A stretch of DNA of 64,000 nt from assembly GCA_964203275.1 (NCBI GenBank), contig CAXNMF010000013.1, forward strand, positions 1 through 64,000, given 5' to 3'. The stretch is from Ga0077527 sp945862135. Lineage in GTDB: Bacteria; Pseudomonadota; Gammaproteobacteria; Burkholderiales; SG8-41. The notes beneath the pieces are model-generated. The model ran no database searches. It was not told the origin of the DNA and saw only the letters and a list, made by a program, of their open reading frames with translations. Shown one piece after another: positions 49,307 to 57,625 of the stretch; the stretch's first letter is position 1, and each line of letters begins with the position of its first letter. The position numbers and the translations under genes are program-made.

Positions 49307-51652
49307 ATGAACAGCGACGACAAGAAAAAGCTCAGCGAAAGCGACATCTGCGATCTGTTCATCACGCCCGCGATCAAAGACGCAGGGTGGGATCCGATCA
49401 AACAGATTCGCCGCGAGGTCACGCTGACGCCCGGCCCGGTGGTGGTGCGCGGCAATATGTCCTCGCGCAACAAAAAGAAAAAGAAATTCGCTGACTACGT
49501 GCTGTCATGGGAACCGGGTGTTCCCATCGGTGTGGTCGAGGCCAAGGACAATACCTTCAGTGTCAGTCACGGCATCCAGCAGGCACTGGGCTACGCCGAG
49601 ATTCTTGAAGTGCCGAGCGCCTTCAGCTCCAACGGCGATGCCTTTGCCTCGCATAACAAGGCGCCTGTAGCCGGCGAGGACATCGAAACCCAGTTTCCAC
49701 TGGAATCATTTCCCGCGCCTGAGGATTTGTGGAAACGTTACAAGCGTTCCCGTGGCATTGAGGACAAGGCGGAGGCTTTGGTTGTCCAGCCGTACCACGA
49801 TGACCTGACCGGCAAGGAACCCCGTTACTACCAAGTCGAAGCGATCAACCGCACAGTTGAGGCGGTTGCCAGCGGCAAGCGCCGCGTGCTGCTGGTTATG
49901 GCCACCGGTACCGGCAAGACCTACACCACATTCCAGATCATCTGGCGTCTTTGGAAGGCGGGCGCGGTCAGGCGCATATTGTTCCTTGCCGACCGCAACA
50001 TCCTCGTGGATCAGACGCTGGTCAATGACTTCAAGCCCTTCGGCTCGGTCATGACCAAGATCAAGGGCCGGAAAATCGACCCATCCTACGAAATCCACCT
50101 TGGTCTTTATCAGGCCATCACTGGCCCTGCCGAAGATGACAAGATTTTCAAGTCGGTGTCACGCGACTTTTTCGACATGATCGTCATCGACGAATGTCAT
50201 CGCGGCAGTGCTGCCGACGATTCGGCGTGGCGCGAAATTCTTGATTACTTTTCCGGCGCGGTGCAGGTGGGCCTGACGGCCACGCCCAAGGAAACCAAAT
50301 ACGTATCCAGCAGCAGCTACTTCGGTGAGCCGGTTTATACCTATAGCCTGAAGCAGGGTATCGAGGATGGTTTTCTCGCGCCGTACAAGGTCGTGCGCAT
50401 CGACATCGATAGGGATGTGGATGGATGGATTCCGCCTGCGGGCATGAAGGATGACCTCGGGCAGGAAATCGAACAGCGTGAATACAATCAGAAGGACATG
50501 GATCGCATTCTGGTGCTGAACCAGCGGACCAAGCTGGTGGCCGGCCGCGTCATGAAATACCTGCGCGCAACCGATCCGTTCTCGAAAACCATCATCTTTT
50601 GCGAAGACATTGACCATGCTGAACGCATGCGTGTGGCCATCGTCAATGCCGCCGGCCAGCTGGCGCTCGACAACCCGAAATACGTCATGCGCATCACCGG
50701 CGACAGCACCGAAGGCAAGAACGAACTCGACAACTTCATTGATCCCGAAAGCAAATTTCCGGTCATTGCGACCACGTCGGAACTGCTGACAACTGGTGTC
50801 GATGCCAAGACCTGCAAGCTGATCGTGCTCGACAAGACCATTACCTCGATGACGGTGTTCAAGCAGATCATCGGCCGCGGTACGCGGATCGACGAGGGCA
50901 ACGGCAAATGGTTCTTCACCATCATGGATTTCAAGAAGGCCACCACGTTGTTCCGCGACCCGGATTTCGATGGCGAGCCGGCGGTGATCTACGAACCGGA
51001 TGCCGACGACGACCCGGTGCCGCCCGATCCGCCGGAGGAGGGAGATGAGCCGCCGACCGCAGAGGAGCCGGAAGGTGTTTACAAGGTGCGCGTCAGTGGC
51101 GTGACGGCGCGAATCATTGCCGAACGCATCGAATACATCGGCCCTGACGGACAGTTAATCACTGAGTCCTACCGGGAGTTCAGCCGCAAGCAGATCCAGT
51201 CCGAATTCGCCTCGCTCAATGATTTTCTGGCGCGCTGGAACAGCGCCAAAAAGAAACAGGCGGTTATCGAAGAGCTGGAAGAACACGGCATCGTGCTCGA
51301 CAACCTCGCTGTTGAAGTCGGCAGTGACTACGGGGATTTTGACCTGATCTGCCACATCGCCTGGGACCAGCCGCCGCTGACCCGCAAGGAGCGCGCGAAC
51401 AAGGTCAAGAAGCGTAACTACTTCACCAAATACGGCGACAAGGCGCGTGCCGTGCTGGCGGCATTGCTCGACAAGTATGCGGACGAGGGCATCGCCAGCC
51501 TCGAAGACGCCAAAATCCTGCGCAACGCTCCATTTTCCTCGATCGGTACGTCGGTTGAGATCATCAACAATATCTTCGGCGGCAAAGACCGATTCGATGC
51601 CGCCATCGTAGAACTCGAACAAGAGTTGTTTAAGGACGAAAAATCAGCATGA
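49307..51652 (+). CDS. hsdR: type I restriction enzyme, R subunit (HsdR)
   Basis: 781 residues from the ATG at 49307. N-terminal PD-(D/E)xK nuclease: D63, E78-x-K80 in FADYVLSWEPGVPIGVVEAK. SF2 helicase: Walker A MATGTGKTY at 198-206, DECH at 295-298, TATPKETKY motif III, and TTGVDAKTC and QIIGRGTRIDEG (motifs V/VI). The C-terminal domain ends with a helical region that would bind the methylase. ATP-driven DNA translocation and random cleavage in HsdR2M2S1. Overlaps hsdM by ATGA. At 781 it is shorter than EcoKI HsdR and matches the shorter type I families. Confidence 0.93.
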   Translation: MNSDDKKKLSESDICDLFITPAIKDAGWDPIKQIRREVTLTPGPVVVRGNMSSRNKKKKKFADYVLSWEPGVPIGVVEAKDNTFSVSHGIQQALGYAEILEVPSAFSSNGDAFASHNKAPVAGEDIETQFPLESFPAPEDLWKRYKRSRGIEDKAEALVVQPYHDDLTGKEPRYYQVEAINRTVEAVASGKRRVLLVMATGTGKTYTTFQIIWRLWKAGAVRRILFLADRNILVDQTLVNDFKPFGSVMTKIKGRKIDPSYEIHLGLYQAITGPAEDDKIFKSVSRDFFDMIVIDECHRGSAADDSAWREILDYFSGAVQVGLTATPKETKYVSSSSYFGEPVYTYSLKQGIEDGFLAPYKVVRIDIDRDVDGWIPPAGMKDDLGQEIEQREYNQKDMDRILVLNQRTKLVAGRVMKYLRATDPFSKTIIFCEDIDHAERMRVAIVNAAGQLALDNPKYVMRITGDSTEGKNELDNFIDPESKFPVIATTSELLTTGVDAKTCKLIVLDKTITSMTVFKQIIGRGTRIDEGNGKWFFTIMDFKKATTLFRDPDFDGEPAVIYEPDADDDPVPPDPPEEGDEPPTAEEPEGVYKVRVSGVTARIIAERIEYIGPDGQLITESYREFSRKQIQSEFASLNDFLARWNSAKKKQAVIEELEEHGIVLDNLAVEVGSDYGDFDLICHIAWDQPPLTRKERANKVKKRNYFTKYGDKARAVLAALLDKYADEGIASLEDAKILRNAPFSSIGTSVEIINNIFGGKDRFDAAIVELEQELFKDEKSA

Positions 51653-53127
51653 GCAATGTTTCAGGTGTCATCAAATCCATCCAGGACATCATGCGCAAGG
51701 ACGTCGGCGTCGACGGCGACGCGCAGCGCATCAGCCAGCTGGTGTGGATGTTTTTTCTGAAGATTTTCGACGACCGCGAAGCCGAACTGGAGTTGATCGA
51801 AGACAAATACCAGTCGCCGCTGCCCAAGCACCTGCGCTGGCGCACTTGGGCGCAGGATCCGGAAGGCATGACCGGCGACGGACTATCGGACTTCATCAAC
51901 AACCAGCTGTTTCCGACGCTGAAGGAAAAGCTGCCGACCCACGGCGCGGCGGGCGAGCGCGCCCGGGTCATCCGCGGCGTGTTCGAGGATGCCTACAATT
52001 ACATGAAGTCGGGCACGCTGATCCGGCAAGTTATCAATAAAATCAATGAGATAGACTTCAACAACACCGAAGACCGCCACACCTTCGGCAGCATTTATGA
52101 GCAAATCCTGCGTGACCTGCAGAGCGCCGGAAATGCCGGCGAGTTCTACACCCCGCGCGCGGTGACCCGCTTCATCGTCAACCGCGTAGACCCCAAGCTG
52201 GATGAAATCGTGCTCGATCCCGCCTGCGGTACCGGCGGCTTCCTGGCCTGCGCCATCGACCACAAGCGCGAGCAGTATGTGAAGACGCGCAAGGACGAGG
52301 AGGTGCTGGTCAACTCCATCCGCGGCGTCGAGAAAAAAGCGCTGCCGCACATGCTGGCCGTGACCAACATGATCCTGCACGGCATCGACACGCCGACCAA
52401 TATCAAACACGACAACACCTTGTCGCGGCCGTATAAAGACTACGGCAACGCTGACCGCGTGCATACCATCATCACCAATCCGCCCTTCGGCGGCATGGAA
52501 GAGGACGGCATCGAGAACAACTTCCCCTCGCACCTGCGCACGCGCGAGACCGCCGACCTGTTCATGGCGCTGATCGTCAAGCTGCTGCGCGACGGCGGCC
52601 GCGCCGCCGTAGTGTTGCCCGACGGCTTTCTGTTCGGCGAGGGCATGAAAACCCGCCTCAAGCAGTCGCTGCTGGAGGAATGCAATCTGCACACCGTCGT
52701 GCGCCTGCCCAATGGCGTGTTTGCGCCGTACACCGGCATCAAGACCAATCTGTTGTTTTTCACCAAGGGCAAACCCACTGAGCAAGTCTGGTACTACGAC
52801 CATCCCTATCCCGAAGGCGTCAAAAGCTATAACAAGACCAAACCCATGCGTTTCGAGGAGTTCGAAACCGAAATCAAATGGTGGGGCAAGGAGTCCGACG
52901 GATTCAAGAAACGCCAGGAAACCGAACAGGCTTGGCGCGTGCCGGTCGCCGACATCATCGCGCGGAACTACAACCTCGACATCAAGAACCCGCATGTCTG
53001 CGAACAGGTCAGCCACGATCCCGACGAATTGCTGCGCCAATACGAGCAGCAGCAGGCCGATATTGCCGGTCTGCGTAATCAGCTCAAGGGCATCCTGCAT
53101 GAAGCGCTGAGCCGGGAGGGCGCGTGA
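51649..53127 (+). CDS. hsdM: type I restriction-modification, M subunit (HsdM)
   Basis: 492 residues. N6-adenine methyltransferase: N-terminal HsdM helices (VSGVIKSIQDIMRKDVGVD), DPACGTGGFL at 190-199 (AdoMet motif I) and NPPF at 277-280 (motif IV). GNAGEFYTPRAVTRFIV is the family's connection segment. With the S subunit it protects host DNA. Start overlaps hsdR (ATGA), stop overlaps hsdS (GTGA), giving coupled translation of all three subunits. Confidence 0.95.
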   Translation: MSNVSGVIKSIQDIMRKDVGVDGDAQRISQLVWMFFLKIFDDREAELELIEDKYQSPLPKHLRWRTWAQDPEGMTGDGLSDFINNQLFPTLKEKLPTHGAAGERARVIRGVFEDAYNYMKSGTLIRQVINKINEIDFNNTEDRHTFGSIYEQILRDLQSAGNAGEFYTPRAVTRFIVNRVDPKLDEIVLDPACGTGGFLACAIDHKREQYVKTRKDEEVLVNSIRGVEKKALPHMLAVTNMILHGIDTPTNIKHDNTLSRPYKDYGNADRVHTIITNPPFGGMEEDGIENNFPSHLRTRETADLFMALIVKLLRDGGRAAVVLPDGFLFGEGMKTRLKQSLLEECNLHTVVRLPNGVFAPYTGIKTNLLFFTKGKPTEQVWYYDHPYPEGVKSYNKTKPMRFEEFETEIKWWGKESDGFKKRQETEQAWRVPVADIIARNYNLDIKNPHVCEQVSHDPDELLRQYEQQQADIAGLRNQLKGILHEALSREGA

Positions 53128-54920
53128 ACGATCCGCGTCTACTCGGGGCGAGCCGGAATCCGGTGACCGACCACCTCGACCTCTGGGCTTCGGCGCTGCT
53201 GGTCAAGTCCACTGCGGGGCGGGGCAGTAACGGCCGGCTTGAGGCCTTTGGTATTCGTAAATTGCGCGCGTTGATTTTAGAGTTGGCGGTACGTGGGAAG
53301 CTTGTACCTCAAGACGCTACAGACGAGCCTGCAAGCGCTATTTTGGAAAAAATAAAAAAGGAAAAAAAGCTTCTAGAAAAAGAAGGTGTTCTTGCAAGCC
53401 AAGCGTCTCTGCCAGAAGTTAATCGTGATGATTTTCTTTTCAGCTTGCCATCCAACTGGTTGTGGTCCCGTTTGGGCGAAGTAACAAATTACGGGGTTAC
53501 GGACAAGGCGGAGCCAGAAGATGTCGATAAAAATACGTGGGTTTTGGATTTGGAGGATGTTGAGAAAGAAACCTCCAAACTCCTACATAAAACACGCTTC
53601 GGCGAAAAACCCTTCCGAAGCTCAAAGAATCGATTTGCCAAAGATGATGTGATTTACGGCAAGTTGCGTCCTTACCTGGACAAGGTGCTCGTTGCTGACG
53701 AGGGTGGAGTTTGCACAACAGAAATGATGCCAGTCCGAGGATATACGGGTATTTATCCGTTTTACTTAAGGTTGGTGATGAAGGCGCCGCACTTTATTAA
53801 GTATGCGGATGAATCTACTCACGGGATGAATTTGCCTCGTTTAGGCACTGATAAGGCCCGTATGGCGTTGTTTCCTCTTGCACCCATTTCTGAGCAACAT
53901 CGCATCGTCGCCAAAGTCGACGAACTCATGGTGCTGTGCGACCAACTGGAGCAGCAGCAGGGCCGTGGCATCGAAGCCCACCAGACCCTGGTCGAAACTC
54001 TGCTGGGCACGCTAACGAGTGTCGAATCCGCCCAAGAGTTCGCCGCAGCCTGGAACCGCATCGCCGAGCACTTCGATACCCTGTTCACCACCGAACACAG
54101 CATCGACCAGCTCAAGCAAATCATCCTCCAGCTTGCTGTCATGGGGAAACTTGTTCCTCAAGACCCCGGCGATGAGTCGGCAAGTGAGCTGTTGGGAAAA
54201 ATTGAATTCGAAAAGAAGCTATTGACCAAAAAAGGGCTTCTAAAAAAAGAGAAACCATTGCCATCATTGAGCAATGAGGAAATGGTGTTTTCATTGCCGC
54301 ATGGATGGGCTTGGACTAAGTTTGGCGTTATTGCGGAATTTATAAATGGTGATCGAAGCAAGAATTATCCGAATCGAAGTGAGTATGTTGATGACGGTGT
54401 GGCGTGGATCAATACTGGTCATATCGAGCCTAACGGCTACTTAACTACCCAAGATATGAATTTTATTTCTCGCGAGAAATTCGATTCATTGAGCGGCGGA
54501 AAAATCCAGAAAGGTGATTTGGTTTATTGCCTGCGTGGCGCTACCTTTGGGAAAACGGCCTTTGTGGAGCCCTACGAAGAGGGGGCTATTGCATCTTCTC
54601 TAATGATTGTCAGGCCATTCATTACGCAACTAAACGGCTATATATTCAAATTCTTGGTCAGTCCTTTTGGAAAACAGCAACTGTTACGCTTTGACAATGG
54701 TTCGGCGCAGCCTAATTTATCTGCTGGCAACGTCATGCTGTACGCGTTTCCTCTACCTCCGCTCGGCGAGCAACACCGCATCGTCGCCAAAGTCGACGAA
54801 CTGATGACCCTCTGCGACGCCCTCAAGGCCCGTCTCGCCGAAGCCCAAGTCACGCAGATCCGCCTCGCCGATGCTGTCGTCGAGCGGGCTGTCGCTTCGC
54901 CCGAGGCGGCTATGGTGTGA
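53124..54920 (+). CDS. hsdS: type I restriction specificity subunit (HsdS)
   Basis: 598 residues, GTG start overlapping hsdM. Two target recognition domains (about 100-255 and 400-555) are flanked by near-identical conserved regions: LAVRGKLVPQDATDEPAS and LAVMGKLVPQDPGDESAS at about 54 and 338, and EQHRIVAKVDELM(V/T)LCD at about 259 and 552, the helices that set the distance between half-sites. The recognition domains are clearly lower in GC than the conserved parts, as usual for swapped specificity modules. The intact copies of the repeats should allow recombination. Confidence 0.93.
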   Translation: MNDPRLLGASRNPVTDHLDLWASALLVKSTAGRGSNGRLEAFGIRKLRALILELAVRGKLVPQDATDEPASAILEKIKKEKKLLEKEGVLASQASLPEVNRDDFLFSLPSNWLWSRLGEVTNYGVTDKAEPEDVDKNTWVLDLEDVEKETSKLLHKTRFGEKPFRSSKNRFAKDDVIYGKLRPYLDKVLVADEGGVCTTEMMPVRGYTGIYPFYLRLVMKAPHFIKYADESTHGMNLPRLGTDKARMALFPLAPISEQHRIVAKVDELMVLCDQLEQQQGRGIEAHQTLVETLLGTLTSVESAQEFAAAWNRIAEHFDTLFTTEHSIDQLKQIILQLAVMGKLVPQDPGDESASELLGKIEFEKKLLTKKGLLKKEKPLPSLSNEEMVFSLPHGWAWTKFGVIAEFINGDRSKNYPNRSEYVDDGVAWINTGHIEPNGYLTTQDMNFISREKFDSLSGGKIQKGDLVYCLRGATFGKTAFVEPYEEGAIASSLMIVRPFITQLNGYIFKFLVSPFGKQQLLRFDNGSAQPNLSAGNVMLYAFPLPPLGEQHRIVAKVDELMTLCDALKARLAEAQVTQIRLADAVVERAVASPEAAMV

Positions 54921-54944
54921 AGACCGCCCGTTCTTTGGCTTATT

Positions 54945-54966
54945 TTATAAGTATTTGTTTTTAAAT
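54945..54966 (-). repeat. AT-rich intergenic motif, copy 8
   Basis: On the minus strand TTAAAAACAAATACTTATAA, the closest match to consensus, 25 bases behind hsdS. Confidence 0.55.
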
Positions 54967-55084
54967 ATATTTTCATTTTCGGCCAACGCTCAGTTTCGGG
55001 TGGCGCAGGTTCAGTCGAGAGTCGCCAATATTCCCTTAAGTCAGTCATTTAGCATTAAATTTAGCATTTAGTTAAAGTGTATTT

Positions 55085-55116
55085 GCACTAAATGGCGATT
55101 TCTGTGATATTAGTGC
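55085..55116. promoter_or_regulatory. inverted repeat directly ahead of the AAA/DUF4143 gene
   Basis: GCACTAA (55085-55091) and TTAGTGC (55110-55116) are perfect complements with an 18-base gap, and the right arm ends two bases before the ATG at 55118. Together with the TTAGCATT direct repeats at 55050-55070 it looks like an operator or start-site control region. Confidence 0.5.
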
Positions 55117-55117
55117 C

Positions 55118-56563
55118 ATGATTGCGTCTCCTGCCGAACTGTTTGCCGTACTCCGCCAGTACAACCCGTGGTGGAGTGGCGCGCGCAGCGCCGATCTGCC
55201 GTCTTGGCGGCGGGCGGCCTTTCGCGAGATTGCCGCCTGGGCTGATAACCCTCCCGGCGGACGGGCGCTGCTGCTGTCCGGGGCGCGTCAGGTCGGCAAG
55301 ACCACGCTGTTCCTGCAGGCGATCGACGGCCTGCTTGATCGTCGGGTGCCGCCACAGAACATTCTGTATGTGACGTTCGACCATCCCTTGCTGAAGCTGG
55401 TGGGGCTGGAGGAGTTGTTGCGCCTGTGGCGCGAGTTCGAACCGGCGCGCGATGGTCCGGAGTATCTGTTTCTGGACGAAATTCAGGTCACCAAGGACTG
55501 GCAGACCTGGCTCAAGCATCAGGTCGATTTCGACAAGCGCCGGCGCATTGCGGTTACGGGGTCAGCGACGCCGCTGACCCGCGAGGGGCAGGAGTCGGGG
55601 GTCGGGCGCTGGCAGACGATCCGGCTGGCAACGCTGTCGTTTTTTGAATATCTGCAGTTGCGCAAGGCCGAGTTGCCGAAAATCCCGGAGGTTGCATCGC
55701 TGGCGCAGATGTTCGACTGGCCGGCTCAGGATTTCGTGCGCGTGGCGGAAGAGGCGCGGCCGCTGACGGGGCAGTTTCACGAATACCTGCTGCGTGGTGG
55801 GTTTCCGCAGACGGCGCTGGTTGAAAACCTCAATACGGCGCAGAAGCTGCTGCGCGAGGACATTGTCGACAAGGTGCTGAAGCGGGACATGACCGCACTG
55901 TTCGGCGTGCGTCGGGTGTTGGAGCTGGAGCAGGTGTTTCTGTATCTGTGCCTTCATGACGGTGGTCAGCTCGATTTGGCCGACTTGTGCAAGAGCCTCG
56001 CGCTCAAGCGACCAACAGTTGCCAGCTTTATTGACCTGCTGGAAGCCACTCACCTGATCTATCGCCTGATGCCTTTCGGCTATGGCAAGGAAGTGCTGCG
56101 CGGCCGGCCAAAGATCTATCTGGCCGATCCGGCCATCGGCCCCAGTGTGCTGCTCAAGGGCAAGACTTTGCTGGAGGACGATACGGCGCTGGGCCATGCA
56201 GTAGAGTCGGCGTTTTTCAAACACGTCTATACGCGTTATTACCGGCGTACCATGGGGTTTTCATACTGGCGCGGGAAGAAAGGGCATGAGGTCGATGTCA
56301 TTGCGGATGCCGGCGACCGGCTGACGCCGTTCGAGGTCAAGTATCGTGCGACCGACACGGGTGCTGGTGAACTTAAAGGGCTGGCCGAATTTTGCGGGGA
56401 TCGAAAGGTTTCACGCGCTTATGTGATTACCAAGGACATACGCGATTTCTGCGTGCTGCCTTTGCCTACTTCGAATGGCGAGGCGCTGGTGTTAAAGCTG
56501 CCGGCTGCGCTGGCCTGTTACTGGCTGGGGCAATCGGAATTGAATGAACAGATTGAAGGCTGA
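55118..56563 (+). CDS. AAA-family ATPase with C-terminal DUF4143 domain
   Basis: 481 residues. Walker A GARQVGKTT at 55-63 and Walker B EYLFLDEIQ at 115-123 (with sensor TGSATP at about 147-152). A C-terminal DUF4143 region contains ESAFFKHVY, SYWRGKKGHEVDVIADAGDRLTPFEVKY, the last a PD-(D/E)xK-type (D-V-D, E-V-K) nuclease-like sheet. The AAA_14/DUF4143 family is widespread, is often next to defence genes, and is uncharacterised. No Shine-Dalgarno before the ATG; inverted repeat precedes it. GC like the core genome. Confidence 0.85.
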   Translation: MIASPAELFAVLRQYNPWWSGARSADLPSWRRAAFREIAAWADNPPGGRALLLSGARQVGKTTLFLQAIDGLLDRRVPPQNILYVTFDHPLLKLVGLEELLRLWREFEPARDGPEYLFLDEIQVTKDWQTWLKHQVDFDKRRRIAVTGSATPLTREGQESGVGRWQTIRLATLSFFEYLQLRKAELPKIPEVASLAQMFDWPAQDFVRVAEEARPLTGQFHEYLLRGGFPQTALVENLNTAQKLLREDIVDKVLKRDMTALFGVRRVLELEQVFLYLCLHDGGQLDLADLCKSLALKRPTVASFIDLLEATHLIYRLMPFGYGKEVLRGRPKIYLADPAIGPSVLLKGKTLLEDDTALGHAVESAFFKHVYTRYYRRTMGFSYWRGKKGHEVDVIADAGDRLTPFEVKYRATDTGAGELKGLAEFCGDRKVSRAYVITKDIRDFCVLPLPTSNGEALVLKLPAALACYWLGQSELNEQIEG

Positions 56564-56586
56564 AGATAAGGTTAATTTTTTTGTTG

Positions 56587-56631
56587 TCCCTCATCGCACC
56601 TTCTCCCCGAAAGTTTTCGGGGAGAAGGTGC
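56587..56631. repeat. hairpin repeat R4
   Basis: GCACCTTCTCCCCGAAA (56596-56612) pairs with TTTTCGGGGAGAAGGTGC (56614-56631), a stem of about 17 bp, preceded by GTCCCTCAT. Shares the CTCCCC/GGGGAG core with R1-R3 and R5. A T-run does not follow, but it could also end the ATPase transcript. Confidence 0.75.
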
Positions 56632-56713
56632 AAAACGCTCCAAACTCATTGAAGGCGTCGATGTGTTCATCCAAAACAGGTCACCGGGCAGCATAGGGTC
56701 CGAAGGTGGCTGA

Positions 56714-57553
56714 GTGAGCGGTTTCGATAACTTCATCGGCATCGACTACTCCGGTGCCGAGGTACCGACCTCCCGGCTGAAAGGCCTGCAAGTCTATGCC
56801 GCTACACCGGGCGGCTTGCCGGAAAAGGTGCCGACGCCGGCGATTGCCGCGGCGCGCGCGGCGGGGGTCACCGGTTCCCTGCCGCGTTACTGGACACGCA
56901 AGGAAATCGCGAACTGGTTGATCGAGCGGGTGCAGAGCGGCGAAGTCTTCATCGCCGGCATCGATCATGGTTTTTCCTTTCCCGACAGTTATTTCCAGCG
57001 CTACGGCCTGACGGACTGGCCGCAGTTTCTCGATGATTTTCAGCGGCACTGGCCGACGGATGGCGATTACGTCTATGTCGATTTCGTGCGCGACGGTAGT
57101 CTCGCCCGCGACGGCAGGGCGCCGCCGCCGGGCACGCGCATCGGCGACAGCCGCGAGTTTCGCCTTTGCGAACGCTGGACTTCCTCGGCGAAGAGCGTGT
57201 TCCAGTTCGACATGCAGGGTTCGGTGGCGAAATCCACGCACGCGGGCATACCCTGGCTCAAGCGCATCCGCGAGGCGGTGGGTGAGCGGGTGCATTTCTG
57301 GCCTTTCGACGGCTGGTTGCCGCCCGCAGGGAAATCGGTGATCGCCGAGGTTTACCCGTCGATCTTCCGCAAGCGTTATCCGGAGGCCGACGCGGTGTGC
57401 CAGACCGCTGATGAGAAGGACGCCTATGCTGTCGCGCGCTGGCTGGCGGAGATGAGCGGGCGGGGTGAACTGGGGCGTTATTGGAGCCCACCCTTGAGCG
57501 AGGCCGAACGGGTCATCGCTGGTCGGGAGGGGTGGATACTGGGTGTTGTATAA
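56714..57553 (+). CDS. RNase H-fold (DUF429-like) protein of unknown function
   Basis: 279 residues from the GTG at 56714 (GAAGGTGG before it). The N-terminal FIGIDYSGAE carries D11 in the first-strand position of RNase H-like nucleases; D84 in AGIDHGFSFP, E212 in IAEVYPSIFRK, and D236 in DEKDAYAVARWLAE are the further acidic residues, with the spacing of DUF429/RuvC-like proteins. Function is not known; a nuclease is possible. It sits between repeats R4 and R5 with the nucleotidyltransferase gene. Confidence 0.6.
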   Translation: MSGFDNFIGIDYSGAEVPTSRLKGLQVYAATPGGLPEKVPTPAIAAARAAGVTGSLPRYWTRKEIANWLIERVQSGEVFIAGIDHGFSFPDSYFQRYGLTDWPQFLDDFQRHWPTDGDYVYVDFVRDGSLARDGRAPPPGTRIGDSREFRLCERWTSSAKSVFQFDMQGSVAKSTHAGIPWLKRIREAVGERVHFWPFDGWLPPAGKSVIAEVYPSIFRKRYPEADAVCQTADEKDAYAVARWLAEMSGRGELGRYWSPPLSEAERVIAGREGWILGVV

Positions 57554-57560
57554 AAATAGT

Positions 57561-57580
57561 AATAAAAACAATTACATATA
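57561..57580 (+). repeat. AT-rich intergenic motif, copy 9 (degenerate)
   Basis: AATAAAAACAATTACATATA, 8 bases behind the RNase H-fold gene. It is inside the AT-rich promoter tract of the next gene. Confidence 0.4.
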
Positions 57581-57612
57581 ATATTTTATACCTTACATTA
57601 TTTTATATTAGG

Positions 57613-57618
57613 TATAAT
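57613..57618 (+). promoter_or_regulatory. -10 box of the nucleotidyltransferase gene (probable leaderless mRNA)
   Basis: TATAAT in a very AT-rich tract (57552-57618), 7 bases before the ATG at 57626. The expected transcription start coincides with the ATG, and no Shine-Dalgarno is present. A CTTACA at 57592-57597 is a weak -35 candidate (spacing 15). Confidence 0.5.
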
Positions 57619-57625
57619 CCGCCGC

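Noticed and set aside
51883..53100. 405-codon minus-strand frame
   Set aside because: Antisense of hsdM with no motifs of its own.
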